NCBI GenBank assembly: GCA_020697475.1
Contig: JAJFMO010000167.1
Span: 1 to 7,276, forward strand
Direction: 5' to 3'
DNA from: Paenibacillaceae bacterium
Lineage (GTDB): Bacteria > Bacillota > Bacilli > Paenibacillales > NBRC-103111
DNA length: 7,276 nt
Both the position numbers and the translations under genes were made by a program. The notes beneath the pieces were generated by a model. The model worked only from the letters and a program-made list of their open reading frames with translations. It was not told the origin of the DNA and did no database searches. This document shows, one piece after another, positions 1 through 5,099 of this stretch. The stretch's first letter is position 1; each line of letters begins with the position of its first letter.

Positions 1-1
1 G

Positions 2-499
2 GCTGAAAGAATGAAACTGGATTGGGTCGCGGGCGAACAAGGCCAACGGGTTATTGTCGATGGCGAGGACGTCACGGAGCAGATCCGTTCGATCGAGGTA
101 AATCGCCGCGTTTCGCTCATTTCGCAGATCGCCGGGGTTCGCAAGTTGCTTGCGCAGATGCAGAGGAAGATGGCGGATCGCAAAGGGGTCGTGATGGACG
201 GCCGCGATATCGGCACGCATGTGCTTCCGGATGCCGATGTGAAAGTGTTCCTGACCGCATCGGTGCAGGAGCGGGCCATACGGCGTTACCGGGAGATGCA
301 ATCGGCCGGCCAGGAAATCAGCCTGGAGCAGCTGGAAGCGGATATCGCAGAGCGTGACCGGATGGACGAGCAGCGCGAGATCGCCCCGCTCGTTCGCGCC
401 AAGGACGCCGTACTGCTCGATTGCACATCGCTGTCGATCAACGAAGTAGTGGACGAGATTTTGGCGTTGTGCCGGAACAAAGCGGACGGAGGTGGTTAA
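2..499 (+). CDS. cmk: Cytidylate (CMP/dCMP) kinase, 3' part only
   Basis: This is the C-terminal part of CMP kinase, which transfers phosphate from ATP to CMP or dCMP in the cytoplasm and feeds CTP and dCTP synthesis. The open frame enters from the window edge (first full codon at base 2) and gives 165 residues. The B. subtilis enzyme is about 224, so roughly the first 60 residues, including the P-loop, lie upstream. Visible family landmarks are the block MDGRDIGTHVLPDADVK with its conserved DGRDIGT, followed by an FLTAS...RA.RR segment (substrate and lid region), an RDR.D..RE.APL segment, and a C-terminal LDCTSLSINEVV segment. The ATG at 11 is internal and should not be taken as the start. 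The stop is 3 nt before plsC and the plsC ribosome binding site lies inside the last codons, so the two are probably co-transcribed. Identification is secure. Confidence 0.96.
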   Translation, partial: AERMKLDWVAGEQGQRVIVDGEDVTEQIRSIEVNRRVSLISQIAGVRKLLAQMQRKMADRKGVVMDGRDIGTHVLPDADVKVFLTASVQERAIRRYREMQSAGQEISLEQLEADIAERDRMDEQREIAPLVRAKDAVLLDCTSLSINEVVDEILALCRNKADGGG

Positions 500-502
500 G
501 CT

Positions 503-1078
503 ATGCTTTATTCGATCGGCCAGACCCTATGCCGGATCCTCTTCTACGGAATTTTCCGGCTGAAAGTGATCGGCCGGGAGAATATCCCCGCGACGGGCGG
601 GGTGATTCTGTGCTCCAACCATACGAGCAACCTCGATCCGCCGCTGCTTGGGACTCCTGTCCCACGCAAAGTGCGCTTCATGGCCAAGGCCGAGTTGTTC
701 AAAGTGCCGCTGCTTGGGGCAATCATTCATGCGGTCGGGGCGTTCCCGATCAAGCGCGGCGGTGTGAGCAAGGAATCGCTTCGGCTTGCTGCGAGCATCT
801 TGGAAGAGGGCGGGGTGCTTGGTGTTTTTCCCGAAGGGACGCGCAAAGGCAGCGAAGTCGGGAAGCGTGGCGCGGCGAGCTTGGCTCTGCGTTCCGGAGC
901 GCAAGTGGTGCCGGTGGCGATCATCGGTAAGTATATTCCGTTTAGGCGGATGAAAATTATTTACGGAAAGCCGCTCGACCTGTCGTCTTGCCGGGATGGC
1001 GGCGCCAAAGCCACGGAGCAAGCTACCGAGCTGATCATGCAGAACATTCGCCGACTGATTGCCGAGAATAGGGATTAG
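503..1078 (+). CDS. plsC: 1-acyl-sn-glycerol-3-phosphate acyltransferase
   Basis: The predicted 191-residue protein adds the second acyl chain to lysophosphatidic acid at the inner face of the membrane, forming phosphatidic acid. The acyltransferase signature is complete: the catalytic HX4D motif is NHTSNLDP with His40 and Asp45, the phosphate-binding motif is FPEGTR at 109-114, and a hydrophobic VPVAIIG block lies at 136-142. A hydrophobic N-terminal stretch (about 4-22) probably gives membrane association. The length is normal for the short Firmicute PlsC group. The start is set by GGAGGTGG at 488-495, 7 nt before the ATG and inside the end of cmk, which suggests coupled expression. PlsY and GpsA, which provide its substrate, are encoded about 5.5 kb downstream. 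No anomaly is seen. Confidence 0.95.
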   Translation: MLYSIGQTLCRILFYGIFRLKVIGRENIPATGGVILCSNHTSNLDPPLLGTPVPRKVRFMAKAELFKVPLLGAIIHAVGAFPIKRGGVSKESLRLAASILEEGGVLGVFPEGTRKGSEVGKRGAASLALRSGAQVVPVAIIGKYIPFRRMKIIYGKPLDLSSCRDGGAKATEQATELIMQNIRRLIAENRD

Positions 1079-1109
1079 AAGCTCTTTGAGGAACATTTTA
1101 CATAAAAAA

Positions 1110-1138
1110 TTGCTTCGAATGAATGGAAATGGTATCTT
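1110..1138 (+). promoter_or_regulatory. Possible SigA promoter ahead of the S1 gene
   Basis: TTGCTT (1110-1115) and TATCTT (1133-1138) are separated by 17 nt, a correct SigA spacing but with only 3/6 and 4/6 consensus matches. It lies in an AT-rich patch just after plsC, where a promoter for the S1 gene would be expected. A TATACT at 1144-1149 is a better -10 on its own but lacks a recognisable -35 at normal spacing. This is a weak call by eye. Confidence 0.3.
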
Positions 1139-1171
1139 GGAACTATACTACACTATTACATGGAGCTTTTT

Positions 1172-1202
1172 ACCCGAGGATGCACTCATAATACGTTCGG
1201 GT
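1172..1202 (+). promoter_or_regulatory. Leader hairpin before the S1 gene
   Basis: ACCCGA (1172-1177) can pair with TCGGGT (1197-1202) around a 19-nt loop, 11 nt upstream of the AGGAGG ribosome binding site of the S1 gene. No T-run follows, so it is not a terminator. It could be a leader structure that influences translation, but a 6-bp stem may also arise by chance. Confidence 0.25.
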
Positions 1203-1228
1203 TGTCAGGAAAGAGGAGGGTTAACTCA

Positions 1229-2509
1229 ATGACAGAAGAAATCAAAGTCAAAGAATCCGAAGAAAAGAGCCAGGCGGCGGAGCAACAAGCGGAGACGCAG
1301 GCTGACGCAGCCGACCAGGCGCAAGAGAGCGAAGCGGCCGTGGATCAACACGAGCAGTTGACCGGCATGACCAAGCTGAAGAAGGGCGATATCGTCAAGG
1401 GGACGATCGTCAAGGTCGACAACGACCAAGCATATGTGAACATCGGGTACAAATACGACGGGGTGATTCCGATTCGCGAATTGTCCAACTTGCAGATCGA
1501 GAACGCCGCTTCCGCCGTTCAAGTTGATCAGGAAGTGGAGCTGAAGGTTGTGACGATCGACGACGAGAAAGAGAAGCTGATCTTGTCCAAGCGCCTCGTT
1601 GACGGGGAGAAAGCTTGGGATGAGCTGCAGCAGAAGATGGACAGCGGCGAAATTATCGAAGCGACCGTTGCCGACGTGGTGAAGGGCGGTCTCGTGGTCG
1701 ACGTCGGGTTGCGCGGTTTCGTGCCGGCATCGATGGTCGAACGGCATTTCGTCGAGGACTTCTCCGATTACAAGGGTCGCGGCTTGCGCCTTAAGGTCAA
1801 GGAATTGGATCGCGAGAAGAACAAAGTGATCCTGTCGCAGAAGGACGTGCTTGACGTCGAGTTCGAGGAGCGCAAGAAGGAAGTGATTTCCAGTCTTTCC
1901 GTGGGGCAGGAGCTCGATGGCACCGTACAGCGGCTCACTCCGTTCGGGGTGTTCGTGGACATCGGCGGGATCGACGGACTGGTACATATATCGGAGCTGG
2001 CGTGGCATCATGTGGAGAAAGCTTCGGACGTAGTCAAAGAAGGCGACCAAGTCAAAGTGAAAGTACTGAAGCTCGATCCGGATGCCGAGCGCATCAGCTT
2101 GAGCATCAAGGCGACCCAGGAAGGGCCGTGGGATCGGGTGGACAAGGAGTTCGCCATCGGCTCGACGGTAACCGGCACGGTTAAGCGGCTTGTCGGCTTC
2201 GGGGCGTTCGTGGAGATTGCTCCCGGGGTGGAAGGGCTCGTCCATATTTCGCAAATTTCCCACAGCCATATCGGCACGCCTCATGAAGTGCTGAAGGAAG
2301 GCCAGGAAGTGAGCGCAAAAATTCTTGACATCGACAAAGCGAACAAGCGCGTCAGCTTGAGCATCAAGGAAACGTTGGACGCTCCCGCTCCATCGCCTCG
2401 CGCGGAGAAGGGCAGCAGAGGCGGCGGCGAGAAGTACGAGCTGGACAACCAGAGTTTGAATCTGACGCTCGGCGAGCGGTTCGGGGACAAGCTGAGCAAG
2501 TTCAAGTAA
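1229..2509 (+). CDS. rpsA: S1 RNA-binding domain protein (ribosomal protein S1 homologue, YpfD type)
   Basis: The predicted 426-residue cytoplasmic protein contains four consecutive S1 (OB-fold) RNA-binding domains, at about residues 51-122, 138-205, 223-294 and 308-381. Domains 3 and 4 carry the best conserved signatures (PFGVFVDIGGIDGLVHIS; GFGAFVEIAPGVEGLVHIS). Gram-negative S1 has six domains; the four-domain form next to cmk is typical of Firmicutes, where its role on the ribosome is less settled. An acidic, Gln/Ala-rich and probably disordered N-terminal segment (about 1-46) and a Ser/Gly-rich C-terminal tail (about 383-402) flank the folded core, making it somewhat longer than B. subtilis YpfD (about 380). 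The start at 1229 is preferred because AGGAGG lies at 1214-1219, 9 nt before it. An in-frame ATG at 1160 has no ribosome binding site, and its extra 23 residues look like leader sequence. A strong terminator follows. Confidence 0.95.
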   Translation: MTEEIKVKESEEKSQAAEQQAETQADAADQAQESEAAVDQHEQLTGMTKLKKGDIVKGTIVKVDNDQAYVNIGYKYDGVIPIRELSNLQIENAASAVQVDQEVELKVVTIDDEKEKLILSKRLVDGEKAWDELQQKMDSGEIIEATVADVVKGGLVVDVGLRGFVPASMVERHFVEDFSDYKGRGLRLKVKELDREKNKVILSQKDVLDVEFEERKKEVISSLSVGQELDGTVQRLTPFGVFVDIGGIDGLVHISELAWHHVEKASDVVKEGDQVKVKVLKLDPDAERISLSIKATQEGPWDRVDKEFAIGSTVTGTVKRLVGFGAFVEIAPGVEGLVHISQISHSHIGTPHEVLKEGQEVSAKILDIDKANKRVSLSIKETLDAPAPSPRAEKGSRGGGEKYELDNQSLNLTLGERFGDKLSKFK

Positions 2510-2527
2510 GTTAATCGTTCGCGAGTT

Positions 2528-2559
2528 AACCGGCAGGCTATTAGGCTTGCCGGTTTTTT
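2528..2559 (+). terminator. Rho-independent terminator after the S1 gene
   Basis: A 12-bp stem (2528-2539 with 2544-2555, including two G-U pairs) with an ATTA loop runs into a T-tract (2554-2559). The lower stem is the GC-rich ACCGGCAGGC/GCTTGCCGGT pair. It begins 18 nt after the S1 stop codon and should separate this unit from the downstream sporulation-like cluster. Confidence 0.92.
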
Positions 2560-2673
2560 GCTGTTAACATCTGTATCTGTCACATCCCAACATCCACCCT
2601 TACACTGCCTCCTTTGACCGCCCGTTTACCCCTGACACGAGGCCTCCACCCACGCGATTTCGGCTAGAGGGAA

Positions 2674-2834
2674 GCTCTAACGGCCACCACTGCAGCTTAC
2701 AACCATAAAACCCCCTGGGTTCAGCCCAATCTGAGCTCTAAGCCGCCGTGGTGTCCGTTAGCCAACTAAATCGTCTATCTAATCGCTCTAATCTGCCACC
2801 ATGTCCGTTACAGGGTCGCAACGCGCAACCACGT
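2674..2834. repeat. Degenerate direct/inverted intergenic repeat cluster
   Basis: GCTCTAA occurs three times, at 2674, 2735 and 2785. The last two copies begin units of exactly 50 bp, each with TGTCCGTTA 17 nt after the start of GCTCTAA (2752 and 2802). In addition, 2677-2699 and 2739-2761 form an imperfect inverted repeat matching at 20 of 23 positions (CTAACGG-CACCAC type arms), and a small TGGG/CCCA hairpin sits between them. The pattern resembles a REP-like or small palindromic intergenic element. I believe similar TAACGGACACCAC-like sequences recur in Paenibacillus intergenic DNA, but that is memory and was not checked. Confidence 0.55.
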
Positions 2835-2963
2835 TCACCAGATCAACCTTCCACTTCATCCACACAAACTTGAGCTTATTTCGGGGATTTTCCCCACTTT
2901 TTTAGTCTAACGATTCTGAGCGACTGCGCCGCAGGCCGCCAGCCAGCTTCCCTTTTTTTAATT

Positions 2964-3175
2964 AGAAGGAGGAAGGGCAAACTCCGGGGGGCGAGGTATG
3001 GGGTGAAGAAGCGAGAGCGTCCGCCTTTTGAAATCGTGTAGATTCATCTAAAAATTCTATTCCTATTACGCGATTTCAACGCGGTCGGAACCCCATACCT
3101 CGCCCCCCAATCCTCCCGCCTACTTTATTCCTTTTTACTTTTTTCCTTTCCACATCCCACGCCATTCCTCCTTCT
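2964..3175. repeat. Nested inverted repeat with a perfect 19-bp arm pair
   Basis: Three nested arm pairs share one centre region. The outer pair is AGAAGGAGGAA at 2964-2974 against its complement at 3165-3175 (11 bp). The main pair is 2986-3004 against 3090-3108 (19 bp, perfect, reading GGGGGGCGAGGTATGGGGT on the plus strand). The inner pair is 3028-3040 against 3067-3079 (13 bp with one G-U), with CCGC/GCGG (3021-3024, 3081-3084) adding four pairs between the main and inner stems. The central loop is about 26 nt and AT-rich. No transposase gene, terminal T-run or clear target duplication is visible. It may be a structured RNA, a miniature mobile element or a cruciform-forming DNA site. Confidence 0.75.
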
Positions 3176-3184
3176 CGCCCCCGC

Positions 3185-3214
3185 CGATAGAATGCCGCCT
3201 AATTGCTCATACTA
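3185..3214 (+). promoter_or_regulatory. Candidate forespore (SigG/SigF-like) promoter
   Basis: CATACTA at 3208-3214 matches perfectly the SigG -10 consensus (CATWHTA) as I recall it. An 18-nt spacer upstream brings CGATA (3185-3189) to the -35 place, a weak 3/5 match to GHATR. A better -35 sequence, GAATG (3190-3194), would leave only 13 nt, which is too short. A transcript from here would start near 3221 and run into the YphA-like gene. SigF and SigG recognise overlapping sequences, so the choice between them is open. Confidence 0.45.
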
Positions 3215-3261
3215 AAGGCACCCATGGAAACCAAGCAAACATCCGAGAAAAGAGGAAACTG

Positions 3262-3891
3262 ATGAATCCCGGATATTTGACGTTCATTCTGGTCAGCGTC
3301 ATCGTGATCCTGCTCGCCTGCGGCTGGAAGGAATTTTTGCTCCCGGGCGTATCGAACAAGCGGCTCGCCCTGTTTTTCGCCGTCTGGCTTGGCGGCAATG
3401 GGATTGTCTTGAGCCTTGGATCCGTTCACCTGACCTTAAGCTATGCAGTCGTCGCCGGTTTGTCCCTCGTCCTGCTGAAAACTGCCGGCGATGTCAAGCA
3501 ATCGCTCGGACTCGTGATGGTCAGTCTGTTGATCGCTGCCTGCGACTATTTGTTCCTGGAGATCTACAGCGTCAACCCGTTCATGACCGTCATCGACAAA
3601 CGAGCCGATATCGCCTTGATCCTCGGTTCGGTAGGGGTGTTGCTCAACCGCCATCCGTATCGGCAAATGATGATCCTATCGCTCGCCTTGCTGTTGGGCG
3701 AAGCTTGGTATCAAGTATCCCACTTCGCCACGAAACCGATCAAGTTGGGAACGGCCGATTTTATGGATCAATGGTGGCTGACGATCTTTGCGACGAGGGT
3801 CGCAACGGCAACGGTTCAAGAGGGCTATCGCCGAAGCAAACGAATGATGCGAAATTTGGCGAACAGGAGGGAACGGGAATGGAAGGAATGA
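3262..3891 (+). CDS. YphA-like polytopic membrane protein of unknown function
   Basis: The predicted 209-residue protein has about six membrane segments (roughly 5-22, 35-52, 56-73, 81-101, 116-129, 134-150), perhaps a seventh near 171-185, and a strongly basic C-terminal tail (189-209) expected to be cytoplasmic. It has no catalytic motif I can recognise. Position, length and topology match YphA of B. subtilis (about 200 residues, located between ypfD and der and, as I recall, expressed in sporulation), so family membership is inferred mainly from synteny. The start is supported by AGAGGA at 3251-3256, 5 nt before the ATG. Its last codons overlap the start of the YIEGIA gene by 13 nt, implying translational coupling. 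A CATACTA box upstream suggests forespore expression. I give no gene symbol because sequence identity to YphA could not be checked. Confidence 0.8.
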   Translation: MNPGYLTFILVSVIVILLACGWKEFLLPGVSNKRLALFFAVWLGGNGIVLSLGSVHLTLSYAVVAGLSLVLLKTAGDVKQSLGLVMVSLLIAACDYLFLEIYSVNPFMTVIDKRADIALILGSVGVLLNRHPYRQMMILSLALLLGEAWYQVSHFATKPIKLGTADFMDQWWLTIFATRVATATVQEGYRRSKRMMRNLANRREREWKE

Positions 3892-4802
3892 ATCAAGCGT
3901 TGTTTCAATCCCCTTACTTGAACGGAATATTGGAAGGGCTGATCTTCGGCATCGTCTCCCGACTCAGTATGTTAAGAACCGACTACCGGCAATATCCCAC
4001 TCAGCCGCACGGTAAAATCATCCACATCTCGCTCGGCGTCATAGCCGCCGGTCTAGGCGCGATCGCCGTCCCGGCATTGTTGGAGAAAAACTACACGGCT
4101 GTCACGTTCCTGTCACTCGCCGCCCAGCAGTTCCGGGATGTGCGCAAAATGGAGCGGGATACGCTCAACCAGATCGATCATATGGAGCTTGTCCCACGCG
4201 GCACGGTGTATATCGAAGGAATCGCCATGGTGTTTGAGGGGCGGAATTACCTGGTCATTTTCACATCGTTGGTTTCCAGCTTGTTCTGTGTATTGTTCAA
4301 CTGGTATTGGGGCATCGTGGCAGGTTTCGTCGCTCTCTTCATAGGAAAAGTGTTCATGGCCGGAAAAACCGTCTCGCACATCGCAGACATCAAACCGGCT
4401 CAAGTGATCGTCAAGGGAGCCGAATTGTATGTGGACGACATCTATATCATGAACGTCGGCCTCGCCGATTCCCAGGACAAAATTCGTGAGCACGGGATGG
4501 GGCTGATTTTCAATCCGAAAAATAAAAACTGCCGGGTCACGTTGACCAATCTCGGACAACGGCAAGCCATTCTCCATGATTTATCCAATATATTGGGGAT
4601 TTATCGGGATTCCGGGGACCCATCGCTCGTGCCGATGGCCAAATTGGACTTAAACGACGGACGGCTAGGCGTCTTCTTCCTGCCGCAGGATCATGAGATG
4701 GACAGGGCGCTGATCGCCGCCGGCAAAGTGCCGGTGCTGGAAAGCACAGTGCGGATGCCTTCGGAAAGCAAAGCCGGGCAAGGAAAGGCGGGATTTAAAT
4801 GA
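3879..4802 (+). CDS. YIEGIA-motif membrane protein (YphB/SeaA-like)
   Basis: The predicted 307-residue protein carries the exact sequence YIEGIA at 111-116, the motif that names a family found in endospore formers. Hydrophobic segments occur near 15-28, 48-68, 123-140 and 143-160, and the remainder (about 170-307) looks like a soluble, probably cytoplasmic domain ending in a Gly/Lys-rich tail. The motif lies just before the third hydrophobic segment, after a charged stretch (85-103). The start at 3879 is chosen because AGGAGG (3865-3870) lies 8 nt upstream. The frame is open further upstream, but that part overlaps the YphA-like gene, and an ATG at 3888 is too close to any ribosome binding site. 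It overlaps the next gene by ATGA. B. subtilis YphB (SeaA, named after a sporulation screen as I recall) occupies the same place. Molecular function is unknown to me. Confidence 0.88.
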   Translation: MEGMNQALFQSPYLNGILEGLIFGIVSRLSMLRTDYRQYPTQPHGKIIHISLGVIAAGLGAIAVPALLEKNYTAVTFLSLAAQQFRDVRKMERDTLNQIDHMELVPRGTVYIEGIAMVFEGRNYLVIFTSLVSSLFCVLFNWYWGIVAGFVALFIGKVFMAGKTVSHIADIKPAQVIVKGAELYVDDIYIMNVGLADSQDKIREHGMGLIFNPKNKNCRVTLTNLGQRQAILHDLSNILGIYRDSGDPSLVPMAKLDLNDGRLGVFFLPQDHEMDRALIAAGKVPVLESTVRMPSESKAGQGKAGFK

Positions 4803-4996
4803 GCAAAATACTTGCGGTGGTCGCGCTGGATGATTCGAAAGTGAAGGGCGGAGGGGCATCGACGTTTTACGTAAGCGGGGAGGAAGAATTGCAGAAGACG
4901 GCTTTCATGCTGGAGAAAATTCTCGACGCTTCGGCTCACGATCTGAAGAACGGTTCGATCATTATCGTCGACCATGCGAACCACGGCGATCATTAG
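4799..4996 (+). CDS. Small partner protein of the YIEGIA protein
   Basis: The predicted 65-residue soluble protein begins MSKILAVVALDDSKVKGGG and ends in a His-rich tail (VDHANHGDH). It has no signal peptide or membrane segment. The predicted fold alternates a hydrophobic strand (3-10), a Gly-rich turn (16-20), a strand (22-26), a helix (28-42) and a strand (52-57). Its ATG overlaps the YIEGIA stop codon as ATGA, so translation is probably coupled and roughly stoichiometric. The purine-rich run AGGAAAGGCGGG just upstream can serve as ribosome binding site. I recall that the NCBI family name for such small neighbours is 'capping complex subunit for YIEGIA', which fits the size and position, but what it caps is not known to me. 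Coding status is supported by the tight packing and codon use like its neighbours. Confidence 0.82.
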   Translation: MSKILAVVALDDSKVKGGGASTFYVSGEEELQKTAFMLEKILDASAHDLKNGSIIIVDHANHGDH

Positions 4997-5022
4997 CGGT
5001 AGCATTGACATCGAAGCAAGGC

Positions 5023-5051
5023 TACACTTTGTGGGGTAATTTTGCTATGAT
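5023..5051 (+). promoter_or_regulatory. Candidate SigA extended -10 promoter for der
   Basis: TGCTATGAT at 5043-5051 is an extended -10 element (TGnTATGAT). A weak -35, TACACT (5023-5028), lies 17 nt upstream of the hexamer. Transcription would start near 5058, giving a leader of about 42 nt before the der ATG. A perfect TTGACA at 5005-5010 has no usable -10 at 16-19 nt. Confidence 0.5.
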
Positions 5052-5099
5052 AGGAAAGCATCGGAAATCAAGGTACGGCTTGCAGGAGTTGAGAATTGG

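Larger units (their letters stand above)
2560..3261. other. Roughly 700-nt gene-free region with repeat structures
   Basis: No convincing coding sequence was found on either strand. The plus strand is markedly rich in pyrimidines, especially at 2580-2640 and 3111-3183 (the latter roughly 85% C or T). The region carries a degenerate repeat cluster (2674-2834), a short GC hairpin with a T-run (2883-2902), a nested inverted repeat (2964-3175) and a promoter-like site (3185-3214), listed separately. It is unusually long for an otherwise tightly packed neighbourhood and may be a landing site for small non-coding repeats. Confidence 0.7.

Noticed and set aside
421..930. A 169-codon plus-strand frame across the cmk-plsC junction
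   Set aside because: It overlaps both well-supported genes in a different frame and has no ribosome binding site or family resemblance.
1160..1228. Earlier in-frame ATG that would lengthen the S1 protein by 23 residues
   Set aside because: No ribosome binding site precedes it, whereas ATG 1229 has AGGAGG at good spacing and the family-like beginning MTEE.
1226..2284. A 352-codon open frame on the minus strand opposite the S1 gene
   Set aside because: Its composition (Leu, His, Arg and Asp rich) is that of a reverse shadow of a high-GC gene, it resembles no known family, and the plus strand has four unmistakable S1 domains.
2883..2902. GGGGA/TCCCC hairpin followed by a T-run as a terminator
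   Set aside because: The stem is only 5 bp, two bases separate it from the T-run, no gene precedes it, and the S1 gene already has a strong terminator at 2528-2559.
2801..2905. A 34-codon frame in the gene-free region
   Set aside because: No ribosome binding site, no recognisable similarity, Thr/Phe/Ser-rich random look, and it begins within repeat DNA.
2560..3261. CRISPR array or tRNA in the repeat-bearing region
   Set aside because: Repeats are few and degenerate without regular unique spacers, and no tRNA-like TTCGA loop or acceptor pairing was seen.
3705..3878. Upstream in-frame extension of the YIEGIA protein
   Set aside because: It overlaps the YphA-like gene in another frame, reads as low-quality Gly/Arg/Asp-rich sequence, and a strong AGGAGG sits before ATG 3879.
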